48,881 nt of DNA from a virus, in IMG/VR virus record IMGVR_UViG_3300047352_000137, positions 1-48,881 of that record, one strand, 5' to 3'. Below, piece after piece: positions 7,901 to 16,372 of the stretch. The notes beneath the pieces are model-generated. The model did no database searches, was not told the origin of the DNA, and worked only from the letters and a program-made list of their open reading frames with translations. The stretch's first letter is position 1. Every line of letters begins with the position of its first letter. The translations under genes were made by a program, and so were the position numbers.

Positions 7901-8082
7901 TGGATGATATTGATCTTGGGTCGCGCTTGAAGCGAGTCATGGCTGAGCGGAAGGAATTGATCCGTGAGGTCATGATGGACGGTATGCTCAAAGATATAGA
8001 ACATTATAAAAGTTTGCAGGGCGAGCTAACTGTTATAAACTTGGTCGAGGAAACCATTAAAGAGTTCTATAAGGAAATCTAA
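7900..8082 (+). CDS. Small helical protein in head cluster
   Basis: A 60-residue protein starting at GTG 7900, which shares one base with the upstream TAG. It is predicted to be two helices (LGSRLKRVMAERKELIREVM and a C-terminal VEETIKEFYKEI). There are no cysteines or membrane segment. It has tight spacing with the GroES-like gene one base downstream. I do not recognise a family. Confidence 0.55.
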   Translation: MDDIDLGSRLKRVMAERKELIREVMMDGMLKDIEHYKSLQGELTVINLVEETIKEFYKEI

Positions 8083-8083
8083 A

Positions 8084-8503
8084 TTGACTACCCCGACTAC
8101 GGAATCCGCTTACGTTGCAAGCACGGAGCGCGTTCTTGACCCCACCTTGCTTGATAAATCTGCTTTAGAGCGTATGCCAGACCCTACGGGTTGGCGCATG
8201 TTGGTGCTGCCTTACAAGGGCAAAGCTCAGTCTGATGGCGGTATTCACCTATTGAAAGAGACTGTAGACCGTGAGGCACTTGCCACGGTTGTGGCATATG
8301 TTGTAAAAATGGGGCCACTTTGCTACGGCGACACGGAAAAGTTTGGCGACACGCCTTGGTGCCAAGAAAAGCAATGGGTTCTGATCGGTCGTTACTCTGG
8401 CGCTCGATTCAAGTTAGAAGACGGTGGCGAGGTCAGGATCATCAATGATGATGAGGTTATTGGCACAATTCTTAACCCAGATGACATAGTGAGTTTCACA
8501 TGA
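8084..8503 (+). CDS. GroES-like phage co-chaperonin
   Basis: A 139-residue protein starting at TTG 8084. From about residue 36 the pattern matches the GroES/Cpn10 beta barrel: GWRMLVLPYKGKAQSDGGIHL, then VAYVVKMGPLCYGD, a WVLIGRYSGARFKLEDGGEVRII strand pair, and IGTILNPDDI at the end. The segment KAQSDGGIHLL (47-57) takes the place of the mobile loop, with IHL as the hydrophobic tripeptide that would dock to GroEL. Phage versions such as T4 gp31 let the host GroEL fold the capsid protein. Its place just before scaffold and capsid genes fits that job. The N-terminal 35 residues are extra. Confidence 0.8.
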   Translation: MTTPTTESAYVASTERVLDPTLLDKSALERMPDPTGWRMLVLPYKGKAQSDGGIHLLKETVDREALATVVAYVVKMGPLCYGDTEKFGDTPWCQEKQWVLIGRYSGARFKLEDGGEVRIINDDEVIGTILNPDDIVSFT

Positions 8504-9447
8504 TTGAGAACCAAAACGCCCAGCAAGTCGAAGAAGAGCAGGTCTCTATTGAGGTCACAGAAGATCCAGTAGAAACCACTGATTCTGGCGACGAGCTTGA
8601 GAATTACACCAAATCGGTTTCTAAGCGCATCAACAAGCTGAATGCTAAGCACCGCGAGGCAGAACAGCGAGCGCAGCAGCTTGAGCAGATTGCTTTACAA
8701 AAAGAGGCAGAGCTTCAGCAGTACCGGCAGTATTCGGCTCAGCAGTCAAATCAAGTCTTGGCGAAAGAAGAAGAGGCTTTGGTATCGAAGGAGTCTCAAA
8801 TTGATGACGTGTATCGCAAGGCTGTTGAGAGTGGCGATTCAGACCTTATAACAAAGGCGGCAAAGCTCCAGAGCGACATATCTATTCAAAAAGAAAAGCT
8901 GCGTGTAGCCAAGGCCAGACAGCAGGCCGCAGTGCAAGAGCAGGCGTATGTGTCGCAAGGCAATGAGCAGGTTGTGCAACAGGAGCAATACCAGCAGGCT
9001 GAACAAGAGGTTCAGCCGACAGAAGATGCTTTAGAATGGCATGAGCGCAACCCTTGGTACGCCAACAAAGACGATGAGGACGATATGAAGGCGACTCAGT
9101 ACGCCTACTACGTCCACTACAACCTAGCTAACGAGGGCTATGATGTTGGCTCAGATGAGTATTACGAGGAGTTGGACAGCCGTGTAGGTACGGTTTATCC
9201 TCACACTAAATCCGCTAATAGTGGATCTAAGACCGTTCAAAGTGGAAGCAGACCCGCTGTGCAAAGAGTCGCTTCCGCCTCCCAAGGAGGTCGGTCAAAA
9301 ACACAAGGCAAAAAGAATGGCGTGAGCTTTTCTAAGTCAGAACTAGAGCGTCTCAGAGGTCTCAAGCCGCACAATATGTCTGAAGAGGCATGGTTGCAGC
9401 GAGTAGCCAAAGAGAAGCAAAAAATTGCAGCAAGAGAGGCAAGCTAA
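8500..9447 (+). CDS. Capsid scaffolding protein
   Basis: A 315-residue protein with an acidic start, a long coiled coil (about 40-170, Gln/Glu/Ala-rich, EAEQRAQQLEQIALQKEAEL), a middle with WHERNPWYAN and tyrosine-rich segments (about 180-235), and a basic Ser/Lys-rich C-terminus (about 240-315). Acidic coiled coil plus basic tail, placed between portal and major capsid, is the usual form of scaffolding proteins, whose C-terminus contacts the coat protein. It overlaps the GroES-like gene by 4 bases (ATGA). No protease gene is nearby, so the scaffold may leave the prohead intact, as in P22. Confidence 0.75.
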   Translation: MIENQNAQQVEEEQVSIEVTEDPVETTDSGDELENYTKSVSKRINKLNAKHREAEQRAQQLEQIALQKEAELQQYRQYSAQQSNQVLAKEEEALVSKESQIDDVYRKAVESGDSDLITKAAKLQSDISIQKEKLRVAKARQQAAVQEQAYVSQGNEQVVQQEQYQQAEQEVQPTEDALEWHERNPWYANKDDEDDMKATQYAYYVHYNLANEGYDVGSDEYYEELDSRVGTVYPHTKSANSGSKTVQSGSRPAVQRVASASQGGRSKTQGKKNGVSFSKSELERLRGLKPHNMSEEAWLQRVAKEKQKIAAREAS

Positions 9448-9448
9448 A

Positions 9449-9922
9449 ATGGCGGAAACAAAAGCAAGCGCACGTTCATCCCGTGATTCGCAGTCACACG
9501 ATAATCAGACTCGCAGAAAACCATGGCGACCTGTTCGCTCATTGGAGACTCCCACACCACCGCCGGGTTATACCTATCGGTGGATCAGGGAGTCGATGTT
9601 GGGACAAGAAGATCGAGCTAATGTCTCGCGTCGAATTAGGGAAGGGTGGGAGCTCGTAAGAGGGACTGATCTTCCTGAAGAATGGCGTTCTTTACCGACG
9701 ATGGACAATGGGCGGCACGAAGGCGTGGTTTACAACGAAGGGTTGCTATTAGCGAAGATCCCTAACGAGACGGTTGAAGAGCGGAGAGCCTATTATCAGG
9801 CTAAAAGCAAAGAGGCCACTGATGCGTTGGACAACACCATGTTCAACGAGACCCGTGGTGATAGCCGTTATGTTAAATACGATCCTCAACGCGATAGCAA
9901 CGTCACATTTGGACGTAGATAG
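9449..9922 (+). CDS. Conserved head-cluster protein of unknown role
   Basis: About 157 residues from ATG 9449 (MAETKASARS), two bases after the scaffold stop, with GAGAGGCAAG as binding site. After a polar N-terminus the motif RRKPWRPVRSLETPTPPPGY leads to YRWIRESMLGQEDRANVSRRIREGWELVR. I recall this Trp/Pro/Arg pattern in marine phage genomes beside the capsid gene, without an assigned function. The C-terminus is charged and helical. It may be a minor head or head-completion protein, from position only. Confidence 0.65.
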   Translation: MAETKASARSSRDSQSHDNQTRRKPWRPVRSLETPTPPPGYTYRWIRESMLGQEDRANVSRRIREGWELVRGTDLPEEWRSLPTMDNGRHEGVVYNEGLLLAKIPNETVEERRAYYQAKSKEATDALDNTMFNETRGDSRYVKYDPQRDSNVTFGRR

Positions 9923-9934
9923 AGGTAATTACAA

Positions 9935-10519
9935 ATGGCGAATAAAGACGCTGCATTTGGAATGAAGCCGGTCAGAATGATCGGTGGCGCACCTTATTCT
10001 GGTGGCTCAAGTCGATATCGTATTGCTGCGAACTATGGAACATCCATTTTTCAAGGCGATATGGTCGCTCAAGTCACTGGTGGTACGGTGGAAGTTCACG
10101 CTGACGGAGGCACTGTGCCTATCGTTGGCGTTTTCAACGGTTGTCAGTACACCGATCCGACTTCGGGCGAGCAGGTGTTCAGCAACTACTACCCTGCAAG
10201 CACCAACGCTTCAGACATCATCGCTTTCATCATTGATGATCCGAATGTTGTTTACGAAGTGCAGGCTGATGACACATTCCCGGTCGCTGATCTTTTCGGC
10301 AACTTCGATATCGTGTACACCAGTGCTGGCAGCACACAAACTGGCATTTCGGGAGCTGAGCTGGACGTAACCACTGGTGCGACAGCAACGACCCTGCCAA
10401 TCAAGGCGATTGACATCTCGCAAGACCCGAACAACGACGACGTTGCATCGGCGAACACTAACGTGTTGGTGGTCATTCAAAACTCAATCTTCGGCGTTAA
10501 AGGCGCTGGCTTAGCATAG
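9935..10519 (+). CDS. Probable capsid decoration or head protein
   Basis: A 194-residue beta-rich, Gly/Thr/Asp-rich protein starting MANKDAAFGMKPVRMIGG. Low lysine content and many alternating hydrophobic residues suggest a barrel or jelly-roll fold. It sits 11 bases before the major capsid gene, with binding site AGAGGTAA. Position and composition fit a decoration or head-stabilising protein. No domain can be named with certainty. Confidence 0.6.
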   Translation: MANKDAAFGMKPVRMIGGAPYSGGSSRYRIAANYGTSIFQGDMVAQVTGGTVEVHADGGTVPIVGVFNGCQYTDPTSGEQVFSNYYPASTNASDIIAFIIDDPNVVYEVQADDTFPVADLFGNFDIVYTSAGSTQTGISGAELDVTTGATATTLPIKAIDISQDPNNDDVASANTNVLVVIQNSIFGVKGAGLA

Positions 10520-10530
10520 GGAGTTAAATA

Positions 10531-11448
10531 ATGGCTATTTCAAGAGCACAACTAGCTAAAGAGCTAGAGCCGGGTCTGAACTCGCTTTTTGGCATGTCTT
10601 ACGACAGTTATGACCGCGAGTACGAAGAAATCTTTGCTATCGAAGACTCACAGCGAGCCTTTGAAGAAGAGGTTTTGATCACTGGTTTCGGTGGAGCACC
10701 GACCAAAACTGAAGGCCAAGGCGTACAATTCGACAACGCTTCTGAGTCTTATACCGCTCGTTACACGCACGACACCGTTGCGTTGGCTTTCGCTTTGACC
10801 GATGAAGCCGTAGAGGACAACCTTTACGACTCACTGGGCAAGCGATATGTGAAGGCTTTGGCCCGATCTATGGCTAACACCAAGGAAGTAAAAGGCGCTG
10901 ACGTATTGAACAATGCGTTTGATACCAACTTCACTGGCGGTGACGGCGTAACATTGATCAACACGGCACACCCTCTAGCGGGTGGCGGCACCGCTGCAAA
11001 CCGTGCGACATCAATGGCTGACTTGAACGAAACGTCTTTGGAAGATGCGCTGATCGACATCAGCACGTTTACCGATGACAAGGGTCTAACGATCTCTGTT
11101 CAAGCTACCAAGCTGGTTGTTCCGCCTCAGTTAGTGTTTGTTGCTGACCGTATCCTGAACTCAACTTTGCGTTCTGGTACTGCCGATAACGACATCAACG
11201 CTGTACGCAACACGGGTGTATTGCCCGGTGGCTATACGGTCAATCATTACCTGACTGACCCTGACGCCTTCTTCCTGCTAACTAGCGTTACTGACGCTGG
11301 CGAAGGCTTGAAGATGTTCCAGCGTACTGCGATGGAGACCACGATGGAGCCAGACTTTACGACTGGCAACATCCGTTACAAGGCCCGTGAGCGTTACAGC
11401 TTCGGCTTTAGTGACTGGCGCGGCATCTACGGCTCACAAGGCGCGTAG
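10531..11448 (+). CDS. Major capsid protein
   Basis: A 305-residue protein. It has the features of an HK97-fold coat protein: an N-terminal helical arm (AQLAKELEPGLNSLFGMSYD), an extended loop region rich in Gly and Thr, a spine-helix-like segment with LALTD-type residues, and a C-terminal P-domain strand ending ARERYSFGFSDWRGIYGSQ. That last pattern resembles Mu-like gpT and related coat proteins. It follows portal, scaffold and decoration genes and is closed by a strong terminator, as expected for the most expressed gene. The binding site is GGGAGTTAAATA. Confidence 0.85.
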   Translation: MAISRAQLAKELEPGLNSLFGMSYDSYDREYEEIFAIEDSQRAFEEEVLITGFGGAPTKTEGQGVQFDNASESYTARYTHDTVALAFALTDEAVEDNLYDSLGKRYVKALARSMANTKEVKGADVLNNAFDTNFTGGDGVTLINTAHPLAGGGTAANRATSMADLNETSLEDALIDISTFTDDKGLTISVQATKLVVPPQLVFVADRILNSTLRSGTADNDINAVRNTGVLPGGYTVNHYLTDPDAFFLLTSVTDAGEGLKMFQRTAMETTMEPDFTTGNIRYKARERYSFGFSDWRGIYGSQGA

Positions 11449-11463
11449 ATACCAAGCAAAAAG

Positions 11464-11489
11464 AAAGGGGGCTTATGCCCCCTTTTTTT
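11464..11489 (+). terminator. Intrinsic terminator after the capsid gene
   Basis: A perfect 9-bp stem, AAAGGGGGC/GCCCCCTTT, with a TTAT loop is followed by a run of seven T. The A-rich 5' flank makes it work in both directions. It therefore closes the head operon on the plus strand and also the minus-strand gene that ends at 11497. Confidence 0.9.
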
Positions 11490-11496
11490 GTGCCGC

Positions 11497-12333
11497 TTAT
11501 GCGGCCTCCTCGTCTAGATTGACGGCCTTGGTGGGCCGCTTGTAGAAACCAAACTTGTCATCGTCACGCGATGGCTCAACCGCCGCCATGAAGGTGACTC
11601 GCGCTCCGCGACTAGCGTGTAAGCTGCTAGGAATGCTGCCCCACACCTTGAAGCCACGGTCATCCTTGACCAGCATCTTCCAAGTGTCGCCGTAGTAACT
11701 TTCTTGCAGTTTGATAGCGAGAATTTCGCCAGTGATAGCAACGCGACCAGTCGGGCATGGCTCAGCGGCATCTAGCTCAGCTTGTTCAGCAGCGCGTTGC
11801 GCTGCGGCGGCTGCAACCTTCGGAGCCTCAAGGTAAGACTCGATAGCGTCAGCCACGTCCTTGCAACGCTCGTCAATGTAGACGTACACCATTTGGTCGC
11901 CATCACGATCCTCGAAAGGCTTGCCGGTGTGAATGCCAACAATGCCCGACAGCGCCTCGATGACGGCATCAGCTCGCTCGACGGTTATGTAGGTGACGCG
12001 GCGTAGCGGGGAGCCAGTACGTTTCTCAGCGTAGTCGCTGCAAAACAGCTTGATCTGCTTGCTCCAAGGCAAAAATTCTCCAGCCATGAACACACCATCA
12101 AGCACGGCTTGCTCCTCGCCGTCAGAGTTGTAGAGACACCATTCCCAGTAGTAGTTGTCGCAAGGCGCGTGCATACCAGCGGCGCTGACCGTTGGCTCCA
12201 TGCCGTGGTTCGTGTCGTGGTTCTTTTGTATGCGAGCGTCTCGCGCAGCTCGTGCTGCCGCAGATCGAGCGTCGAACTGCTCGATGCGAGTGGTTACGGT
12301 TTGAACGAGTTGTTGTAAATCTTTCATCATCAT
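11497..12333 (-). CDS. Isolated minus-strand protein, early-type, unknown function
   Basis: About 278 residues. The start is one of three consecutive ATG codons (12333, 12330, 12327) just after GGAAA; the longer frame upstream covers the promoter and is rejected. The N-terminus is helical and Ala/Arg-rich. The middle has CDNYYWEWCLYNSDGEE and a cluster of aromatic/acidic residues. An Ala/Glu-rich linker (about 200-225) leads to a C-terminal segment (about 225-278, GRVAITGEILAIKLQES, WKMLVKDDRGFKVWGSIP) that looks like a small beta barrel, possibly an OB fold. An OB fold suggests nucleic-acid binding, as inference. It has its own promoter and terminator inside the late region, like a moron. 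Confidence 0.7.
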   Translation of the reverse strand: MMMKDLQQLVQTVTTRIEQFDARSAAARAARDARIQKNHDTNHGMEPTVSAAGMHAPCDNYYWEWCLYNSDGEEQAVLDGVFMAGEFLPWSKQIKLFCSDYAEKRTGSPLRRVTYITVERADAVIEALSGIVGIHTGKPFEDRDGDQMVYVYIDERCKDVADAIESYLEAPKVAAAAAQRAAEQAELDAAEPCPTGRVAITGEILAIKLQESYYGDTWKMLVKDDRGFKVWGSIPSSLHASRGARVTFMAAVEPSRDDDKFGFYKRPTKAVNLDEEAA

Positions 12334-12354
12334 TTTCCGTTGTTGTTGGCGTTT

Positions 12355-12382
12355 ATTATAATGATTCCGTGTCGATGTGCAA
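12355..12382 (-). promoter_or_regulatory. Sigma70-like promoter with shared CGACACGG element
   Basis: On the minus strand TTGCAC is followed by a 16-base spacer, ATCGACACGGAATCAT, and a perfect TATAAT. It drives the gene ending at 11497, with a leader of about 15 bases. The first part of the spacer is shared with the promoter at 46079 and, with changes, with those at 46016 and 32356, so this is probably an early promoter. Confidence 0.8.
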
Positions 12383-12465
12383 CTATTTATACACCAAAAA
12401 GTGCAAATAAATGAACTTTTTTTTGGTAGATCGTTGGCATACACTGAGGCTCTGAGATAAACCCA

Positions 12466-12526
12466 GCCCCAGCGACTGGCTCAGCAGACGTTACGAAGAC
12501 TCTGGGGCGAATCCTTTCGTAAGAGG
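12466..12526 (+). promoter_or_regulatory. Possible H-type pseudoknot leader overlapping a ribosome-binding site
   Basis: Stem 1 pairs GCCCCAG (12466-12472) with CTGGGGC (12502-12508), 7 of 7. Stem 2 pairs TTACGAA (12491-12497) with TTCGTAA (12516-12522), 7 of 7. The strands interleave, so both can form only as a pseudoknot, with loops of 18, 4 and 7 bases. The last strand runs into the AAGAGG binding site of the gene at 12534. This is a candidate translational switch or autoregulatory site. Found by eye; chance pairing is not excluded. Confidence 0.5.
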
Positions 12527-12533
12527 TAATACC

Positions 12534-13043
12534 ATGTCACAGACAACATTTTCAGGCCCAGTCAGATCGCTGGGCGGCTTCATCACCGCAGGCGTAAACA
12601 GCAGTGTCAGTCTGTCCGCAGACACCACGCTGACCGTGGCGGCTCATGCTGGCAAGATCATTCTGCTCAACGATGCAGACGGCAAGTTCACTTTGCCAAC
12701 AATCGATGCAACCACACCCGCAGATCCAACGTCGCCAAACCAAGGCAACAACATCGGCGCGTCTTTCTTTTTCTACATTGAAACCGCAGCCACTGACTTG
12801 GATATCAAGACCGATGGCACCGACAAGTTCAAAGGCGCAGCTATGGTTGCTGTAGATGACGGCTCTAAAAAAGCTTTTTTCCCAGCCGCATCAAATGACG
12901 TAATGACCTTCAATGGCTCAACCAAAGGTGGTTTGGTCGGTAGCGTCATTCAGGTGACTGCAATCGACTCTATAAGCTACCTCGTTCATAACACTTTGTT
13001 ACTTGGTTCAGGAACGATTGTTACGCCTTTCGCTGACGCTTAA
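12534..13043 (+). CDS. Structural protein, beta-rich
   Basis: A 169-residue protein, MSQTTFSGPVRSLGGF at the start, Gly/Ser/Thr-rich and almost free of positive charge. It is typical of phage surface or decoration proteins. I recall the opening TTFSGPVRSLGGF from marine phage virion proteins. It is the first gene of the second late block, after the minus-strand insertion, and has an elaborate leader (12466-12526). The binding site AAGAGG is 7 bases before ATG. A role as a decoration or head-fibre protein is likely but not proven. Confidence 0.65.
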   Translation: MSQTTFSGPVRSLGGFITAGVNSSVSLSADTTLTVAAHAGKIILLNDADGKFTLPTIDATTPADPTSPNQGNNIGASFFFYIETAATDLDIKTDGTDKFKGAAMVAVDDGSKKAFFPAASNDVMTFNGSTKGGLVGSVIQVTAIDSISYLVHNTLLLGSGTIVTPFADA

Positions 13044-13065
13044 TCCACAAAATAGGAGATAGGCA

Positions 13066-13470
13066 ATGGCAGATGCAGTAACAAGCCAAACCATTCAAGA
13101 CGGTGAACGCAAAGCCGTCTTGAAGTTCACCAATGCCTCTGACGGCACGGGTGAATCGGCAGTCAAAAAAGTAGACGTTTCGGCACTGACCAGCAACTCG
13201 GCTGGTTTGTCATGCAACCGCGTGACGATCAACAAGATTTGGTGGCAGTGTACCGGGATGTCAGTCAAGATTGAGTTTGACGCAACCAGCAACGTGTTGG
13301 CTATCGGACTTAGCGAGGATAGCAATGGATATCACGACTACAGTGATTTCAGTGGCATACCAAACAACGCTGGCTCTGGCATCACGGGCGATCTTGACTT
13401 CACCACTGTTGGTCACGGCAGCGGTGACACTTATATGATTGTGTTGGAATTGATCAAGTCTTATGGCTGA
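13066..13470 (+). CDS. Structural protein, beta-sandwich-like
   Basis: A 134-residue protein preceded by AGGAGATAGGCA. It is Gly/Ser/Asn/Asp-rich with alternating beta-strand patterns (KAVLKFTNASDGTGES, INKIWWQCTGMSVKIEFD, YMIVLELIKSYG). No catalytic motif is seen. It lies with the neighbouring structural protein at 12534 and overlaps the next gene by 8 bases. Probably a virion protein of the head or head-tail region. Confidence 0.6.
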   Translation: MADAVTSQTIQDGERKAVLKFTNASDGTGESAVKKVDVSALTSNSAGLSCNRVTINKIWWQCTGMSVKIEFDATSNVLAIGLSEDSNGYHDYSDFSGIPNNAGSGITGDLDFTTVGHGSGDTYMIVLELIKSYG

Positions 13471-13756
13471 TACAAGCGACGTAAAGAGAACGAAGTCGGG
13501 CAGACTCATCTATCGAGGTGAGTCTTTCCCCGGCTATAACCAGCAAAAAAGAACGCCCGGTGAGAACAAGAAGTTCGCGGTTCTAGCCAAAAAGGGCGAT
13601 CAGGTAAAGATTGTGCGTTACGGTGATCCGAACATGGAGATCAAGCGCGACAATCCAGAGCGTCGGCGCAACTTTCGTGCTCGCCACAACTGCGATGCGG
13701 TTCAGAAGAAGAAGGACGTATTCGCAGCTTCCTATTGGTCGTGCAAAAACTGGTGA
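13463..13756 (+). CDS. Small basic protein, conserved pattern
   Basis: A 97-residue, strongly basic protein. The pattern NKKFAVLAKKGDQVKIVRYGDPNMEIKR then RARHNCDAV and a C-terminal YWSCKNW is one I recognise as recurrent in phage and giant-virus proteins of unknown function (possibly the DUF5872 group; not checked). Two cysteines and a histidine near the end could bind a metal. Two further basic proteins in this block (16373 and 16728) appear to belong to related families, so they may act together. Confidence 0.65.
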   Translation: MADTSDVKRTKSGRLIYRGESFPGYNQQKRTPGENKKFAVLAKKGDQVKIVRYGDPNMEIKRDNPERRRNFRARHNCDAVQKKKDVFAASYWSCKNW

Positions 13757-13762
13757 TTTGAT

Positions 13763-14770
13763 ATGACTGTAATGTTCATGACCGACGCTGGTCGTAAGAC
13801 TGGTGATTCTAAAATTGACAGATTGGCGATGGAGTACGAAGACAAGTACGGCCAGCCTTTAACCGACGCTCAAATAGAAAGATTAGACCAGCTTTCTGGC
13901 TCCTCAGAATACGGTAATTATGCGATTGATACGTCAGGTTTTGCATCTGACGCGCCTTTTGGGAGTCCTCAAAGGGAATCTGAGCTTAATGCGTACATGA
14001 AAAATTTGCAGGACGAAAGAAATGCAAAGCGAGCAAATTTTACACTGGAAAATTTAGGCATTTCACCTGACCAGACTGGCTCACTTACACGGCCCATGGC
14101 TCCCCAAAATCCGATGCAGGGCGGTATCGGCGGTTTACTTGAGGCGCTCCAAGGGCAAATGAAGCAGATACCAAAGCCGCCAACCCAAAACCGTGGGATG
14201 GGTGATATACAAATCTCTCCGATAGAGCGAGGGCCAGACCCAAGGCTCATGGGCAACATGAGCTTTATAAATTTTGGTTCGTTGCCATTTGAAGAGCGCC
14301 TAAGAATTCGTCAAGAAGGTCTGAAAGCTATAGAAAATGAAGCTATCGGCTTACAACCCAAGCTGCCACCACAAATGCCAGACATGATGCAGCAGCTTCA
14401 AGAAGCGCTTAGGCAGAAGCAAATGGGTGGCGCTCGACCTAGACCGACGCCTACACCCCGTGGAGGCCCACTTGACTTGGGCGATATGATTGGAAGGCTT
14501 CAACAGCAAATTGAGCAAAGACGAGAACCGCCCCCCATGCAACAAAGACGAAGACCCCGTGGAGGTTTGTTTTCTCAGCTAAGCAGGAGCATCCCGCAGG
14601 ATAGAAGGGAGCAACGTATTTTTGCTGGTTTAGCCGATAAGATTCCACAAGATCGAAGAGTCAAGCCGATGGGCAGAAGCTTGTTGACGAAAGGCAGGGG
14701 TCGCCCAGACATGGAAGAGATTCGCAGACAAGTTATGCAAGGCATTAACGTGCGTGGGATTAGAATGTAA
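13763..14770 (+). CDS. Pro/Gln/Arg-rich virion-associated protein
   Basis: A 335-residue low-complexity protein. An acidic start (about 1-45) with two regular helices is followed by long Pro-, Gln-, Met- and Arg-rich stretches such as PMAPQNPMQGGIGGLLEALQ. The C-terminus is basic and contains two copies of a SIPQDRREQR/KIPQDRRVKP motif (about residues 275 and 295). Disorder is expected. Composition resembles internal or ejected virion proteins. The end overlaps the next ATG (TAATG). The function is unknown. Confidence 0.6.
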   Translation: MTVMFMTDAGRKTGDSKIDRLAMEYEDKYGQPLTDAQIERLDQLSGSSEYGNYAIDTSGFASDAPFGSPQRESELNAYMKNLQDERNAKRANFTLENLGISPDQTGSLTRPMAPQNPMQGGIGGLLEALQGQMKQIPKPPTQNRGMGDIQISPIERGPDPRLMGNMSFINFGSLPFEERLRIRQEGLKAIENEAIGLQPKLPPQMPDMMQQLQEALRQKQMGGARPRPTPTPRGGPLDLGDMIGRLQQQIEQRREPPPMQQRRRPRGGLFSQLSRSIPQDRREQRIFAGLADKIPQDRRVKPMGRSLLTKGRGRPDMEEIRRQVMQGINVRGIRM

Positions 14771-16362
14771 TGGCTGAATCCAATGACCTACAGGCTGCGT
14801 TAGACGAGTACGGAAGCTCAGCTTCGCCATACTCGGCTTTAGATCGGTATTTGATGCAGCAGCCCGTCTACGACAGAGGGCCAAGGGAAGCGCCAGCAGC
14901 GCCCACTCTGCGTACTTTGGAAGCTATTACGCCCGACACTGAAGACATGCTGGCAAGCCAGTATGAGCGGATTATGGAAGAGCAGCGAGCCGCTGATGAA
15001 GCCGCTACCGCTGCTCGTCAAACCGAGATTGACAGTCTGCGAGACTTGTTGCGTCAAGAGCTATCTACCTCAGAAGACGCTGCATTGGCGCAACGCTCTG
15101 ATATTACGAAGGCGCTCGAAGGCCGTATTGCGGACATGCAAAAAGAGGTTGACGCTGAGACACTCGATCTGCGCCAAGCCGGTTTAGATGAAAGAGCGGC
15201 TCTGGCTCGTCAAATAGAAGAAGGCGACAGACTGGTTCGTCAGGCTCAAGAGGCTGCGATTGGGGATTTGAGTGACCGTCAGGGTTCTTTGATGGGAGAC
15301 TTAAAAGGGCGGATAGCTTCTCTTTCTGGTGATTTATCTGACATAAATAGCGTCATTGACGAAAATTACTCTGAGCTTTTGCAGATGCAGGAGTCATCCG
15401 CAGGGGCTACGCAAGATCAAATTTCTGGCATCTCGCAAGAGCTAGAGTCGCTCGGCGGTACGCAAGACGAAATTAGTGCGCTCAATCAGCAGCTCGAAAC
15501 ACTGTATACAGACGTAGAGTCTGGTAACGCAGCCCAGTCTGAAACGATTAGGAATGAAACCGCGAACTTGATCGCTGGTTTGGAACAGCAAATCGGTGGT
15601 TTGGCAGACAATCTTGGTGCCTTGCCGATAGATGCAATTCAGTCACAGCTTGCTTCTGTGAACGACCAAACAGCTCAGTTTCAGCAGGCGGTGGATTCCG
15701 CTACAGGGCAAAGAGCGGAGCTGGCCTCGCGCATTGACGCTTTACAAGCCGCTGGCTTGACGCAAGACGATTTAGCCGCAGCGATCAACCCGATATCTCA
15801 GCAAAGGCAAGAAGCAATCTCCGCTGCTGTGAACCCAATTCAAGCTCAAATAGAGGCGCTTCGAGGTGAAATACCTCAACAGGTAGACACCGAGGCGCTA
15901 CGCAAACAGATCACCGATGACATCATGGCTCAGATGGCGAGCCAACAGCCTCCTGCAACCACGACTCCGCCAATCACGGTTGGCTCTGCCGAAGGACAAC
16001 AAGGTATCGTCGTTGAGCCAGAAGGCGATATATATTCTAATCTTGGCCCATCATCATCGGAGGCCGCAGGGTTCAATCCTTACGGCGGCGGCTCCGCAGC
16101 CGCTATGAACGTGTCGGACGGGCAAGCAGACGCAATGGGATTGTTTGATGATTCAGCTCCCACTGGCGGAAGCTTGAGAGCAAGAGGCCAGCTCGGTTAT
16201 CAACGACGCGATCAGTTTGACCCAAGGGGTCAGCAACAGTTTAATCAAACACCGGGCGTGAGAGACACCGTGGCTGTTCCGACCATGCGAAGCAATCAGA
16301 TGACTGGCCGAGTTGGTGACTTTATTCCAGATATGCGCGACATAATGCAAGTAGGCCAGTGA
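14770..16362 (+). CDS. Long coiled-coil virion protein
   Basis: A 530-residue protein whose middle (about 55-400) is an uninterrupted Gln/Glu/Leu/Ala-rich coiled coil with repeated blocks of the type AGLTQDDLAAAINPISQ. It is followed by a Gly/Pro-rich, flexible C-terminus. There is no membrane segment, so it is not a classical tape measure. In a podovirus a protein like this may span the head-tail channel or be ejected. It is coupled to the genes on both sides. Confidence 0.6.
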   Translation: MAESNDLQAALDEYGSSASPYSALDRYLMQQPVYDRGPREAPAAPTLRTLEAITPDTEDMLASQYERIMEEQRAADEAATAARQTEIDSLRDLLRQELSTSEDAALAQRSDITKALEGRIADMQKEVDAETLDLRQAGLDERAALARQIEEGDRLVRQAQEAAIGDLSDRQGSLMGDLKGRIASLSGDLSDINSVIDENYSELLQMQESSAGATQDQISGISQELESLGGTQDEISALNQQLETLYTDVESGNAAQSETIRNETANLIAGLEQQIGGLADNLGALPIDAIQSQLASVNDQTAQFQQAVDSATGQRAELASRIDALQAAGLTQDDLAAAINPISQQRQEAISAAVNPIQAQIEALRGEIPQQVDTEALRKQITDDIMAQMASQQPPATTTPPITVGSAEGQQGIVVEPEGDIYSNLGPSSSEAAGFNPYGGGSAAAMNVSDGQADAMGLFDDSAPTGGSLRARGQLGYQRRDQFDPRGQQQFNQTPGVRDTVAVPTMRSNQMTGRVGDFIPDMRDIMQVGQ

Positions 16363-16372
16363 GGTATATGTA

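Noticed and set aside
12334-12444. N-terminal extension of the minus gene at 11497
   Set aside because: It would place the -35 and -10 promoter boxes inside the gene; three ATG codons after GGAAA are better starts.
14770-16362. Tape-measure protein of a long-tailed phage
   Set aside because: No membrane segments, only 530 residues, and the other tail genes are of short-tailed type.
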